The notes: generated by a model from the letters alone, not told the origin. DNA of 64,000 bases from Aurantimonas sp965217685 (GCA_965217685.1 CBDCIZ010000003.1:2914001-2978000), one strand, 5' to 3'; positions 1 to 9,188 are shown, numbered from the stretch's first letter. Numbers and translations: made by a program.

Positions 1-82
1 AAGTCGGATTACGGGTTGCTGACCGTAGGCTGGAAGTTTTGACGGGCGGCAGGGCGGCGACATCGAAGCAGGGTCGCCTGCC

Positions 83-2257
83 ATGAGATTCTGTGCGGAG
101 GGACAAAGGGCCGAGGCGACGCCGGCCTCGAAATCTCGTCGAGCGCCATCGTTCCGGTTGTTGGCCGTGGGAGCGTCACTTGTGCTCCTCTCGCTCTCCC
201 TGTGCTCGATCGCTGTCGCACAACAGCCGGCGAACCCGCCGATCTCCACCTCGTCGGACCGGGTGCCGCCTGCCGAAAAGCTCCGGCAGCTAAAACAGCT
301 TCTGGACGATCCGGACGTCGCGGCCTGGATCGCGGCGCAGCCACGCGGGACATTCACTGGGACGCAGCCGGTACGAGAAGCCGCACCCCTGGCGGCTCGG
401 ATCGACAGGGTCCGCATCCACCTGCGTGCTATCGTCGGTGCCTTTCCGCACCTTATGGAAGAGGTCGCGGACACGCTTCGGCTCGCCGGTCGGGAACTGA
501 GCCTTCGCAGCGCCGAATACGCGATCCTGCTCGTCCCGTTGACCCTGCTTGTGGGCCTCGTGGGTATGCTGCTGATACGTCGGGCCAGCCGGACCAGGTC
601 TGAAGTCGTCTCCCCTGGGGACGACGGATATTTCCTCGCCGCTGTGCTGCCGCCGATCGGCTTTGCCGTCGGCAGCGCGCTTGTCGTTTTGTTCTTCGAC
701 TGGCCGCCGGTGCTGGGCCGCGCTGTCGTTGGTTACGTCCTTGCCTGTGTGGGAACCCGTCTCTTCATCGCGGCGGGCGGCGCTGCAGTCGAGATGCTGC
801 GGTCAGACAAGCAGGCTGGAGAACGAGAATTCGAGCCGCGCTACGACGTGGAAACTCTCCGGTTCTGGTCCCGTCGAACCAACCTCTTCGTCGGTTATTT
901 GTTCTTCGGTTGGGCCACCCTATACGTTTTCGAGCCCCTGCCGGCGGCCGATCCGGTCGGGTTGCTCGCGGCCTATATTCTGGGTCTCGGTCTGCTGGCG
1001 ATCGCGATCGCGAGCGTCTGGCAGAGCCCCGAACGAAGAACTCTCAGTTCTCGAGGCATGGCGCGCTCGGTCGCGGTGAGCCTTGCCTTCGTCTGCCTTT
1101 GGCTGCTTTGGGTGGCGGAGCTGAACGCCGTGCTCTGGATCGGTATCTTCGCCTTCGTCCTTCCTGTCACCGTGTGGATTGCCGGCGATGTGGCGAGGGT
1201 CTTCTTCCGAGACAGGATCGCGGCAAGTCGGCGGTCGCCCCTCTTGCCGGTTTTCGCCGAGCGCGTCGGTCGGGCGAGCGTCATTCTCGTTGCGATCGTC
1301 TGGCTGGCAAGTTTCGTCGGCACTGATACCGAAACGCTGGCGGGCGGCACGGATGTCCTCTCTCGCCTCGCAAGAGGCGTTCTGGGCGGGATTGCCGTTC
1401 TCCTGATCGCGGACCTCGTCTGGGCCATCGTCCGGGCCGCAATCGATGACAAGCTCAGGCGTGCCGAAACCGATGCTGACGGTACCGAAGAAGCGAGGGC
1501 GAGACGCGGGAGGCTGCTGACGCTCCTGCCGATCATCCGCAACATCTTTTCCGTCGCGCTCGCAGTCATCGCCATCCTCATGGTGCTGGCGAGCCTAGGA
1601 ATCGAGATCGCTCCGCTGATCGCCGGGGCAGGGGTCGCCGGAGTCGCCGTCGGCTTTGGTGCGCAGACCGTGGTCAAGGACGTGATCAGTGGCATGTTCT
1701 ATCTATGGGACGATGCATTCCGGGTGGGGGAATACATCCAGAGCGGCGACTACAAGGGAACGGTCGAGTCCTTCAGCCTGCGGTCGATCAAGCTGCGGCA
1801 CCACCGAGGCCCGCTGTTCACGGTGCCGTTCGGGGTACTCGGTGCGGTCCAGAACATGAGCCGCGACTGGGTCATCGACGTCATGTCGGTGAACGTTCCC
1901 TACGACACCGACCTCCAAAGGGTGAAAGCCATCGTCAAGGACATCGGGCGCCAGCTTCAGGAGGCTCCCGAGTTCGAGCCCTACATTATCCAGACCCTGA
2001 AAATGAAGGGTGTGCAGCAATTCGGGGACTTCGCCATGCAGTTGCGTCTCGCGATGACGACGACACCCGGCCAGCAATTCATCATCCGGCGCCAGGCCTA
2101 TGCCATGATGCGTTCGGAGTTCCTGGCGAACGGCATCGAGATCGCCATTCCGACCGTTCAGGTCGCTTCCGATGGCGCTCCCGCGTCGAACAACGCGGCG
2201 GCGGCCCATCAAGCGTCCATCGGACAGAGGAAGCTGGCGTCCAAAGACACGGATTGA
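83..2257 (+). CDS. Large MscS-family mechanosensitive channel
   Basis: A 724-residue membrane protein that should open under membrane tension to release solutes during osmotic downshock. An N-terminal hydrophobic stretch at about residues 26-47 ending in AVAQQ looks like a signal peptide. A polar periplasmic segment follows, then about ten hydrophobic segments. The conserved MscS pore and beta domain lies at about residues 505-595, seen as the glycine/alanine-rich pore helix (GAGVAGVAVGFGAQTVVKD) followed by the DDAFRVGEYI beta-domain start. The length puts it with the long MscS paralogues that carry extra N-terminal helices, not with the roughly 280-residue core form. It stands alone, and an IS element was inserted just downstream. 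Family assignment is firm; the gating stimulus and any specific role are unknown. Confidence 0.93.
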   Translation: MRFCAEGQRAEATPASKSRRAPSFRLLAVGASLVLLSLSLCSIAVAQQPANPPISTSSDRVPPAEKLRQLKQLLDDPDVAAWIAAQPRGTFTGTQPVREAAPLAARIDRVRIHLRAIVGAFPHLMEEVADTLRLAGRELSLRSAEYAILLVPLTLLVGLVGMLLIRRASRTRSEVVSPGDDGYFLAAVLPPIGFAVGSALVVLFFDWPPVLGRAVVGYVLACVGTRLFIAAGGAAVEMLRSDKQAGEREFEPRYDVETLRFWSRRTNLFVGYLFFGWATLYVFEPLPAADPVGLLAAYILGLGLLAIAIASVWQSPERRTLSSRGMARSVAVSLAFVCLWLLWVAELNAVLWIGIFAFVLPVTVWIAGDVARVFFRDRIAASRRSPLLPVFAERVGRASVILVAIVWLASFVGTDTETLAGGTDVLSRLARGVLGGIAVLLIADLVWAIVRAAIDDKLRRAETDADGTEEARARRGRLLTLLPIIRNIFSVALAVIAILMVLASLGIEIAPLIAGAGVAGVAVGFGAQTVVKDVISGMFYLWDDAFRVGEYIQSGDYKGTVESFSLRSIKLRHHRGPLFTVPFGVLGAVQNMSRDWVIDVMSVNVPYDTDLQRVKAIVKDIGRQLQEAPEFEPYIIQTLKMKGVQQFGDFAMQLRLAMTTTPGQQFIIRRQAYAMMRSEFLANGIEIAIPTVQVASDGAPASNNAAAAHQASIGQRKLASKDTD

Positions 2258-2284
2258 CGATACCAGTTGTCCTCTTAGAGCGCC

Positions 2285-2304
2285 GTGCGTCCAACCGGAC
2301 GCAC
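2285..2304 (+). terminator. Hairpin downstream of the large MscS gene
   Basis: A perfect 8-bp stem (GTGCGTCC / GGACGCAC) with a 4-nt loop lies 27 nt after the stop codon of the channel gene. There is no T-tract, so it may be a Rho-assisted terminator or just a palindrome between the gene and the IS element. Confidence 0.4.
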
Positions 2305-2311
2305 CAAGAAC

Positions 2312-4007
2312 GTAACAGGGGCAAAACCCCGGGCGGTCAGGCTGTAGCGTATCTGGCGCGGATGATGTCGGGGAGCGGAACGACGGCGATGTGATCGGGT
2401 ACGGCGAGCCTTTCGCCAAGATAGTCCCAGAACCTGATACCGAGTTTGTTGCAGGTTTTGAGCAGGCTGAGGAAGGCATCGCGGCAGTCGCGCCCGATAT
2501 CGCTTCGGGTTCCGCCGCTGATCTTGCGCTTTGTCACGAAGCATCGGATGTCGTTTTCCGATCCGTTGGTATGGAGCGGGATGTCAGGGCGATCGAGCAC
2601 GACAAGCAATTCGGCTTTGTTAGCCAGAAGCCGTTTCAGCAGGCGGTCGAGCGTGGCGAAGCCGGTCCGGCGCTTGAAGATCCGATTGAAGCGCGCCTTC
2701 ATCTGCGCCTTGCGGCGCGGCGTCGGGTCGCTCCGATAGGCGATGAGATCGCGATAGTACCACCAGATCAGCGCTCGCACGGTGTCCCTGGCTCGGCGGT
2801 CCTTCTCGGTGAAGGCCTCCAGTTTATGGACGAGCCGTTCCGCGTGGATCCAGCACAGGGCATGATGGCCGACATTGAACTGACCGGCATCGTCGCTCAG
2901 CACCACGGTCCCGGCAAGAAAGCCATGATCAGTGATGGCGCCCCAAAGGGCTCCCTGCGTGGCGATGGCGACGGGATTGGGCGTCACTGCAAGGTCGGCG
3001 ATCGCGAGGCTCGCCAGATGCGTCATCCAGGCCGCTTCGTCGTCGAAGTGCTGAAGCGTATGTCCGGCCAGTTGTGCGATGACGGCCCCCGATAACGATC
3101 GCCCGGCCATATAAGCGAGGGCTTCGGCGTTGATCACATAGTCGGTGTGGCCGGCCCGCAGACAATCGAGAAAGTTCAATCGGCTCTTGGACTGCGTCGT
3201 CCTGAAGGCGGTGAAGAACGCGTTGCCGATCTGCGTGCACACGCCATTGCGTCCCCGGTGGCGTGCTCCCGTATCATCGACGCTGATCCACGCCGCCGCG
3301 GTGAGGCCGGTCCGCAGAACATCGCGCGCCTCCTCCACGAACTTGTCCTGGCCCCCGATGAGAAGACGCACCAATTGCCGCTTCGAGATGTCGATGCCAA
3401 TCGAGCGCAACTGCACCAGAAGGCGCGGCATCGTCACCTGGCATTCATGATATTGCGCCAGCACGAAGCGGCGCAAGGCGGGCCCGAAATGACCGCCGCC
3501 GACGCCCACCGGCAAGGGCGCCAGGACCTGGCGTCCGTCCGCCGTCACCCAGCGCTCGCGCCGATAGCGCGTGACATGCGACCGCACCACCAGATCCTGC
3601 ACGACGAAATCTTCGTAGCCCTTGAAGCGCGACCCTTCGGGCACCGCCGCCTCGATTACGCAGTCCTCATGGATCGTGCGACGCGCCGTCTTTGGGCCGC
3701 CGCCCCGCCGCTTGCCCGTCTTCGAGGACGCTGACCGGCTCGCCTTCTCCATCCCGCTGGGGCCAGACGGAGGCTTGATGTCCGGCCGACCCTTCAAGCC
3801 CTTCAGCCGTGCGATCTCTTCGCGCTGTTCAAGAACGATACGGCTCAGATCGGCCACACGCTCCAAAGGCTCAATTACCAGCGTTCTGAGCTCTGCCGCC
3901 GTAAGCGATTCAATGTTCGACGGGATTGTCATTCCCAGACTGAATCAGAACAAGCCAGCAGCGCATAGCAAAAAATCAACTCCCGCCCGGGGTTTTGCCC
4001 CTCTTAC
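2312..4007 (-). mobile_element. IS66-type insertion sequence, 1696 bp
   Basis: The element is bounded by 25-bp terminal inverted repeats at 2312-2336 and 3983-4007. They begin GTAA, as IS66 ends commonly do, and differ at one base. It carries a single transposase gene. The 8-bp flanks are CCAAGAAC on the left and CAAAGGAC on the right, matching at 6 of 8 positions, so a clean target duplication is not preserved. A further inverted pair, TTAGAGCG at 2275-2282 and CGCTCTAA at 4015-4022, lies just outside the ends. Confidence 0.85.
2337..3932 (-). CDS. IS66-type DDE transposase
   Basis: A 531-residue transposase that catalyses movement of the surrounding IS. The N-terminus has a coiled-coil-like leucine pattern and a lysine/arginine-rich linker (about residues 50-85). 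The catalytic DDE core shows ISVDDTGARH near residue 219, a central VLSDDAGQF motif and the IS66-like HTNGSENDIR motif near the C-terminus. The frame is intact from ATG to stop, so the enzyme may be active. No accessory tnpA or tnpB genes are present, which fits the single-ORF branch of the family. Confidence 0.88.
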   Translation of the reverse strand: MTIPSNIESLTAAELRTLVIEPLERVADLSRIVLEQREEIARLKGLKGRPDIKPPSGPSGMEKASRSASSKTGKRRGGGPKTARRTIHEDCVIEAAVPEGSRFKGYEDFVVQDLVVRSHVTRYRRERWVTADGRQVLAPLPVGVGGGHFGPALRRFVLAQYHECQVTMPRLLVQLRSIGIDISKRQLVRLLIGGQDKFVEEARDVLRTGLTAAAWISVDDTGARHRGRNGVCTQIGNAFFTAFRTTQSKSRLNFLDCLRAGHTDYVINAEALAYMAGRSLSGAVIAQLAGHTLQHFDDEAAWMTHLASLAIADLAVTPNPVAIATQGALWGAITDHGFLAGTVVLSDDAGQFNVGHHALCWIHAERLVHKLEAFTEKDRRARDTVRALIWWYYRDLIAYRSDPTPRRKAQMKARFNRIFKRRTGFATLDRLLKRLLANKAELLVVLDRPDIPLHTNGSENDIRCFVTKRKISGGTRSDIGRDCRDAFLSLLKTCNKLGIRFWDYLGERLAVPDHIAVVPLPDIIRARYATA

Positions 4008-4032
4008 CAAAGGACGCTCTAACACTTTGATT

Positions 4033-4082
4033 GAGCATCGGAATTTTCCGAAAACCAAATTCCACTTTTCGGTCCGATGCTC
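4033..4082. repeat. Palindromic intergenic repeat
   Basis: The ends form a 10-bp inverted repeat (GAGCATCGGA / TCCGATGCTC) around an interior with a second partial dyad (TTTTCCG / CGGT). Elements that end in GAGCATC and hold a TTTCGG core are frequent between genes in Rhizobiales. This one lies between the IS element and the IS remnants. Confidence 0.6.
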
Positions 4083-4109
4083 TAGCCTTCTTTCCGTCCT
4101 ATCGATGGG

Positions 4110-4385
4110 AAGGAGGACACGGCCACGGGACGAACCTGGCTGAGAGCCGGCTCAGCGTTCTCGAGCTGGCGAAGGAGGTCGGCAACGTCGCCGCGGCCGT
4201 CTCCGCGGGGCTCAACCGAACCAGCTTCTATGAGTGGAAGCGGCGTTTCCAGGCGCAGGGCTTCGAGGGTCTGAAGGACCTGCCGCCGATCCACGAGTCG
4301 CATCCGCAGACGACGACGCCGGAGACGGTGGAGCGGCTCAAGGCGCTGGCGCTGGAGCACCCGGCCTATGGCTGCAACCGGCACG
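4110..4385 (+). pseudogene. IS481-like transposase, N-terminal remnant
   Basis: The translation shows the N-terminal helix-turn-helix part of an IS481/integrase-core transposase: GNVAAAVSAGLNRTSFYEWK, followed by GFEGLKDLPPIHESHPQTT and LALEHPAYGCNR. Homology stops abruptly after the GCNR motif, so the whole DDE catalytic core is missing. The reading frame then enters a different IS fragment out of frame. It cannot encode an active enzyme. Confidence 0.7.
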
Positions 4386-4490
4386 AGACACTTCAAGGAC
4401 TGGCGATGCATCGCAACCCGCTTTGACCGCAACACCAAAAACTTCATGGGCACCATCAGCATCGGGCGTTCAAAAGGGACGAACCGTTGA
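4386..4490 (+). pseudogene. IS5-like transposase, C-terminal remnant
   Basis: Read in the frame beginning AGA at 4386, this gives RHFKDWRCIATRFDRNTKNF, then a short tail and a stop at 4488. The pattern FKDWRxIATRxDR is the C-terminal signature of IS5-family transposases. Only about 34 codons remain. It is joined directly to the IS481-like remnant, so two unrelated IS fragments have been fused by deletion or nested insertion. Confidence 0.7.
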
Positions 4491-4766
4491 CGGCAAGATA
4501 AAGCGAGATTCCTCGCTGCCGGAACTTTGTTCCTAAGTGTTTGTCTGCACATTGTTTTTTGGCGTCTCGCGGCACCGTCCATGAGGTGAGTGGGTGGCGC
4601 TCACGCCATTTTTCCGTTTGTTATCAATGCTTCGATATGCACCAACGACGATGTGCGATAAATCCAATCTCGCCGTCTCCCGTCGCTCGCAAGTCTTTCT
4701 ACGCCACGGCCCTACGCCTCGATTTACTGTCTTGCGCGGCTGAATCCGACCCTCAATCGTCACGTC
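4491..4766. other. Leader region of the relaxase gene; possible oriT
   Basis: This 276-nt stretch has no gene. It holds an inverted repeat (GTGAG / CTCAC at about 4587-4605) and a second one (GCAC / GTGC at about 4638-4655). Relaxases normally nick an oriT near their own gene, so the dyads are the natural place to look. I could not match a known nic core, so this is position-based inference only. Confidence 0.25.
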
Positions 4767-6854
4767 ATGGCGAACGATGACGACCGATTCCACATCCGCC
4801 CCGGCAAGGTTGGCAACCGGGGTTCGACCCGTTTGCCAAGGGCTGTCCGTGCGCGTCCGAAAACCTTCATCGGCGAGGTGCATCAGGCCATCCGCCGAGC
4901 GGGCGGCAACCCCAATCGACTGGCCGGGACGGGGAAGGGAAGCGGGCGGTTCAACGCGCGCGGCCGTGGCGCTCAGATCGCGGCGGGTCTGAAGGGCCGG
5001 AACGGATGGAGCCGGGATGGCGGCGGCGTCCGGACCCGCTCGCGCCGAGTCGCGGTGAAGGCCCGTGTCGTGAAGCTTAATCCCCAGCGGGGCGCGACGC
5101 GCGGACGCCAGTTCGTCAGCGGCAAGGCGGTGAACGCCCATCTGCGATACCTTGAGCGCGATGGCGTGACCCGTGACGGCGAGAAGGGCCAGGTCTATTC
5201 CGCCGACAAGGACATCGCCGATGGCCCGGCCTTCCTCGACCGGGGCCGCGAGGACCGCCACCAGTTCCGCTTCATCGTCTCCGCCGAGGAAGGCGTGGAG
5301 TTGTCCGATCTGCGGCAGACCACGCGCGACCTGATGACGGCGATGGAAGCCGACCTGGGCACCAAACTCGACTGGATCGCGGTCGATCACCACAATACCG
5401 GCCATCCCCACACCCACGTTCTGATGCGCGGCGTCACCGACGACGGCAAGATGCTCAATATCGCCGGGGACTACATCGCCCACGGCGTCCGCGAGCGGGC
5501 GAGCGAGATCGTGACGCTGGAGCTGGGCCGCCAAACCGAGCAGGAGGTCAGCCGTCAGCTTGAGCGCGAGGTGGACGCCGAGCGGTTCACCCGGCTCGAC
5601 CGGATGCTGATCGCGGCGCAGGAACGCGACGAGTTCTCCGATCTACGTCCCGATCGGGAAATGCTTGAAACCGCCCGGCAGAACCGGGCATTGTTGATCG
5701 ACCGCGCTCGCAAGCTGGAGCGCATGGGGCTGGCGACCGAACACACGCCGGGCATCTGGACCATCTCGGCCCGCGCCGAACCGATGCTCCGCGAGCTTGG
5801 CACACGCGGCGACATCATTAAGACCATGCATCAGGCGCTGGAGCGCGAAGGGCTGGCGGATCGCCGATCGGTCGCCAGCTATGCTCTTCACCGCGACCGG
5901 CCTAACGAGCGGATCGTCGGGCGGGTTGTCGCCAAAGGGCTGGGTAGTGACGAACTGGGCGAGCGGATCGGCCTGACCATCGACGGCGTGGACGGGCGGG
6001 TCCATCATGTCGAGGTTCCGGCGACCAGCGCCGAGGACATCGGACGCGGCAGCATCGTCGCGGTGGAGCCGCCGCCGAGCACCCCACGCACCGCCGATCG
6101 CAACATCCTCGCGGCGACCGACACGAATGGCATCTACAGCCCGGCGACGCATCGTGAGCAGGCGCTCGCGCGGCTCGGGGCCGAGGACGCCGATGCCTAT
6201 GTCCGCAGCCATGTCCGACGTCTGGAGGCGCTTCGCCGCGCCGGGATTGTCGAGCGCGTCCATGCCGAGCACTGGACCATTCCCGCCGACCTGCCCGAAC
6301 GCGGCCTTGCCTATGATCGCCAGCGGTTCGGCAATGGCCCGCGTATCGACGAGCTGACTCATCTCCCGCTCGACCGGCAGGTGCGCCACGAGGGCGCGAC
6401 CTGGCTCGACCGCACCATGCTCGGCAGCGGACGCGAAACCATACCGCACGGCGGGTTCGGCGGCGATGTGCGCGCCGCCTGGGACGCCCGGAAGCAGGCG
6501 CTCGCCGACATGGGTTATGTCCGCGACCATGGCGGGGGCCGGTTCCGCGCTCCGAACGACCTGATCGCGCAACTGGAAAGCGCCGAGATCAATCGCTCGG
6601 GCAAGAAGTTTGCCGCCGAACGCGGCCTCGACTGGCAGCCTACCGCGAGCGGCGACCGCGTGTCGGGCAAGCTCGTCGGACAGGCCCAGCTCAGCAGCGG
6701 GCGGTTCGCTATGATCGACAACGGCCTGGGGTTCCAGCTTGTCCCGTGGAACGACACGCTCGCCAAACGCTTCGGCCAGCAGGTTGACGGAATCCCCATG
6801 CCCGGTGGCGGCATCGACTGGACGCTCGGCAGAAACCGGGGATTGGGGCTTTAG
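4767..6854 (+). CDS. VirD2/RlxS-like relaxase (MobP class)
   Basis: A 695-residue DNA relaxase that should nick oriT and stay bound to the transferred strand during mobilization or conjugation. The first 90 residues are basic. The relaxase domain spans about residues 110-260 and shows FRFIVSAEEG and the metal-binding histidine triad motif WIAVDHHNTGHPHTHVLMRG. The C-terminal half matches the long DUF3363-type extension found in alphaproteobacterial relaxases of this class. It leads a mobile module with a DUF1232 gene, a toxin-antitoxin pair and a serine recombinase. No type IV secretion genes are nearby, so the element was probably mobilizable rather than self-transmissible. The ATG at 4767 has only a weak ribosome binding site. 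Confidence 0.9.
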   Translation: MANDDDRFHIRPGKVGNRGSTRLPRAVRARPKTFIGEVHQAIRRAGGNPNRLAGTGKGSGRFNARGRGAQIAAGLKGRNGWSRDGGGVRTRSRRVAVKARVVKLNPQRGATRGRQFVSGKAVNAHLRYLERDGVTRDGEKGQVYSADKDIADGPAFLDRGREDRHQFRFIVSAEEGVELSDLRQTTRDLMTAMEADLGTKLDWIAVDHHNTGHPHTHVLMRGVTDDGKMLNIAGDYIAHGVRERASEIVTLELGRQTEQEVSRQLEREVDAERFTRLDRMLIAAQERDEFSDLRPDREMLETARQNRALLIDRARKLERMGLATEHTPGIWTISARAEPMLRELGTRGDIIKTMHQALEREGLADRRSVASYALHRDRPNERIVGRVVAKGLGSDELGERIGLTIDGVDGRVHHVEVPATSAEDIGRGSIVAVEPPPSTPRTADRNILAATDTNGIYSPATHREQALARLGAEDADAYVRSHVRRLEALRRAGIVERVHAEHWTIPADLPERGLAYDRQRFGNGPRIDELTHLPLDRQVRHEGATWLDRTMLGSGRETIPHGGFGGDVRAAWDARKQALADMGYVRDHGGGRFRAPNDLIAQLESAEINRSGKKFAAERGLDWQPTASGDRVSGKLVGQAQLSSGRFAMIDNGLGFQLVPWNDTLAKRFGQQVDGIPMPGGGIDWTLGRNRGLGL

Positions 6855-6865
6855 GTGACGCTATT

Positions 6866-7282
6866 TCAGCGAGTCACGAAAGCGCGCCAGATCAACGCTC
6901 CGGTCAGGACCAAAGCCGCGATCCAGACGACCACGATCACGACAGCAGCGGTTCGACTGGCGGGACGACCCTCCACCAACCGAGCGGTTTCGCGGTGTTC
7001 CGTCATGACTTCGGGCGGGACCAGTTTGATGACGAGCATCACGCCGAGCGGCACGAGGATCAGGTCGTCGAGATAGCCGATGATGGGGATGAAGTCCGGA
7101 ACCAGATCGATCGGCGACAGCGCGTAGGCGGCAACCACGAAGGCGAGCGCTTTGGCATACCAGGGGGTGCGGGGATCGCGCGCGGCGAGATAGATCGCAT
7201 GGACATCCTGTTTGACGCCGCGCGCCCACCGCCGAAGGCGTGCAAGCCGGGATGGCTGTTCGGTTTCGATCTCATCATGCAC
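6866..7282 (-). CDS. YkvA-like DUF1232 membrane protein
   Basis: A small membrane protein of the DUF1232 family. The family core is clear: PWYAKALAFVVAAYALSPID, then LVPDFIPIIGYLDDLILVPL. A second transmembrane segment lies near the C-terminus (AVVIVVVWIAALVLTGALIW). The proposed start is GTG at 7282, giving a protein beginning (M)HDEIETE; a TTG at 7309 would add nine residues. Neither has a strong ribosome binding site. It is convergent with the relaxase gene, with only about 10 nt between stops. The function of the family is not established. Confidence 0.8.
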   Translation of the reverse strand: MHDEIETEQPSRLARLRRWARGVKQDVHAIYLAARDPRTPWYAKALAFVVAAYALSPIDLVPDFIPIIGYLDDLILVPLGVMLVIKLVPPEVMTEHRETARLVEGRPASRTAAVVIVVVWIAALVLTGALIWRAFVTR

Positions 7283-7342
7283 AGCGTCACTATACCGGCA
7301 AAGTGCCAAAGCCGTCGCCGTTTCTGGCGACCCTGACGCGTC

Positions 7343-7371
7343 TTGATATGTGTGTCGTTTTGACGTACATA
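7343..7371 (+). promoter_or_regulatory. Sigma70-type promoter of the toxin-antitoxin operon
   Basis: TTGATA at 7343-7348 and TACATA at 7366-7371 are separated by 17 nt, and the likely start site near 7378 is just ahead of the antitoxin gene. Antitoxins of this class usually repress their own promoter, but I see no clean palindrome here. Confidence 0.55.
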
Positions 7372-7392
7372 GTAGAGACGATGGAGAATGCC

Positions 7393-7695
7393 ATGATCAG
7401 CAAAGCCACCGCCCGCAAGGAGCGGATCACCCGTGACGACCGCCTCGGTTTCCGGCTCGATGAGCAGACCAAAGGGCTGATCGAGCGCGCCGCGCAACTG
7501 GAACGGCGCAAGATCAGCGACTATTGCCTTACCGCCATTGCGGAGGCCGCGCGCCGAACCATTGCCGAACATGAGACACTCAATCTTTCCGAGCGCGACA
7601 GGGCGGCGTTTTTCGATGCGATGATCCATCCGCCCGCACCCAGTGAACGGCTTGCGCGCGCACTCGCAGACCACAGCCGCCGCGTCGGCGCATGA
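7393..7695 (+). CDS. DUF1778 antitoxin (TacA-like)
   Basis: About 100 residues with the ribbon-helix-helix DNA-binding start of DUF1778 antitoxins (RLGFRLDEQTKGLIERAAQL) and the tail motif LSERDRAAFFDAMIHPPAPS, which in this family wraps around the acetyltransferase toxin. ATG 7393 is preferred because GGAG lies 6 nt upstream; ATG 7381 would add four residues. The stop is 3 nt before the toxin start, so the pair is cotranscribed. It should neutralize the toxin and repress the operon. Such a pair probably stabilizes the mobile element. Confidence 0.88.
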   Translation: MISKATARKERITRDDRLGFRLDEQTKGLIERAAQLERRKISDYCLTAIAEAARRTIAEHETLNLSERDRAAFFDAMIHPPAPSERLARALADHSRRVGA

Positions 7696-7698
7696 CCC

Positions 7699-8223
7699 GT
7701 GGCGCTATCCGAACCTGACTTGGCCGTCGTCCCGTTGGGCGACGGCCACGACCGCGCCCACTTCTGCTGCGGGGTCGAGAGCCTTGACCGCTATTTGCAA
7801 ACCCAGGCCGGTCAGGACGTGCGCCGCCGCGCCAACGGGGTGTTTGTGCTGGCCGATAGGGGGGCGCCTGATCGCGTACTGGGCTATTACACGCTTTGCG
7901 CCACGGCGCTGCCTCCCGGCGATGTTCCCGACGCGGCCCGCAAGCACATCCCGCGCTACCCGCTGGTCAGCGCCACGTTGATCGGGCGGCTTGCTGTGGC
8001 GAAGGCCCGGCACGGCCAGCGGCTAGGCGCGGTTCTATTGGCGGACGCGCTACGCCGGGCACTGGCCAGCGCGGAGACGGTGGGGTCATCGATGATTGTG
8101 GTCGATGCTTTGGACGACGGCGCGGCGGCTTTCTATGCCGCGCACGGCTTCGTGCGATTGCCCGAGTCGTTGCGCCTCATTCTGCCGATGAGGGCCGTCG
8201 AACGCATGATGGCATCGTCATGA
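7699..8223 (+). CDS. GNAT-family acetyltransferase toxin (TacT-like)
   Basis: A 174-residue GNAT acetyltransferase of the type paired with DUF1778 antitoxins. Characterized members acetylate the amino group of charged tRNAs and so block translation. The fold markers are CCGVESLDRYLQTQAGQD near the N-terminus, VLGYYTLCATAL, the acetyl-CoA loop region LAVAKARHGQRLGAVLLADA, and the C-terminal AAAFYAAHGFVRLPE. Start is GTG at 7699, immediately after the antitoxin stop. The reading frame is intact, so both genes should be functional. Confidence 0.88.
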   Translation: MALSEPDLAVVPLGDGHDRAHFCCGVESLDRYLQTQAGQDVRRRANGVFVLADRGAPDRVLGYYTLCATALPPGDVPDAARKHIPRYPLVSATLIGRLAVAKARHGQRLGAVLLADALRRALASAETVGSSMIVVDALDDGAAAFYAAHGFVRLPESLRLILPMRAVERMMASS

Positions 8224-8353
8224 CGCGCGCCATGACCAGCCCATCCCCGCCTTACGCCGCCGCGCGCAAGTATCTGCACGCGGGGCTACGAGGCGTAGCC
8301 AAGCGTAGAGAAATGTTATTCTTCCAGCCCCTTGGTTCTGCGACTCTGGACCA

Positions 8354-8578
8354 ATGCCCAGAGCCTCGCGTCCGCTTCTGCCGTCGGAATCCGAACAGCT
8401 TGAGCAGTTGTTGGGGAGGCCGTGGCCGTTTCCGGGCCGTCCGCCAAAGCACGACCTTGAGACCTGGACCGTCACCGACGACTGGCCCGAACGGGTGCCG
8501 GTCACGCAGGCCGAGGTGGACGTGTTCGAGGCGTGGTTTGGCGACCTGTTCGACGAGATGTTCGGGCCGTGCCGATGA
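8354..8578 (+). CDS. Small acidic protein of the mobile element, unknown
   Basis: A 74-residue protein rich in acidic and aromatic residues (DLETWTVTDDWPERVPVTQA, then VFEAWFGDLFDEMF). No domain is recognized. It lies directly before the serine recombinase, with its stop 19 nt from the recombinase start, so it is probably cotranscribed. A role as an accessory or directionality factor is possible but unproven; its acidic nature argues against simple DNA binding. Confidence 0.6.
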   Translation: MPRASRPLLPSESEQLEQLLGRPWPFPGRPPKHDLETWTVTDDWPERVPVTQAEVDVFEAWFGDLFDEMFGPCR

Positions 8579-9180
8579 GTTGAGGAGATTGCCGTCATGA
8601 CAGTGCCGCTACGCGCCGCCCTTTATCTGCGCGTCTCGACCGCGCGGCAGGCCGAGCATGACGTGTCGATCCCCGACCAGCGCAAACAAGGCGAAGTCTA
8701 TTGCGCGGCGCGCGGCTACCAGCTTGTCGAGACGTTCGTGGACGCGGGCGCGTCTGCCACCAACGACCGCCGTCCCGAGTTCCAGCAGATGATCGAGGCC
8801 GGGACAGCCAAGCCCGCGCCGTTCGAGGTGGTGGTCGTCCATTCATTCAGCCGCTTCTTCCGCGACCATTTCGAGCTGGAGTTCTACGTCCGCAAGCTGG
8901 CGAAGAACGGCATCCGCCTGTTGTCGATCACCCAGGAGATGGGCGACGATCCGATGCACGTCATGATGCGTCAGATCATGGCGCTGTTCGATGAGTATCA
9001 ATCGAAGGAGAACGCCAAGCACGTCCTGCGCGCCTTGAAGGAGAATGCCCGGCAAGGCTTCTGGAACGGCTCGCTCCCTCCGATCGGCTACCGCGTCGTC
9101 GCCGCCGAACAGCGCGGGGCCAAGATCAAGAAGAAGCTGGAGATCGACCCCATCCATGCCGACACTGTGCGGCTGGCGTT

Positions 9181-9188
9181 CCGCTTGG
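9181..9188 (+). repeat. Left target duplication of the IS66 element
   Basis: CCGCTTGG directly before the left end of the IS66 element, repeated exactly at 10637-10644 after the right end. Eight base pairs is the standard IS66 target duplication. Confidence 0.95.

Noticed and set aside
4491..4766. Firm oriT call upstream of the relaxase
   Set aside because: Two inverted repeats are present, but no recognizable nic core was found, so it is kept only as a low-confidence region.
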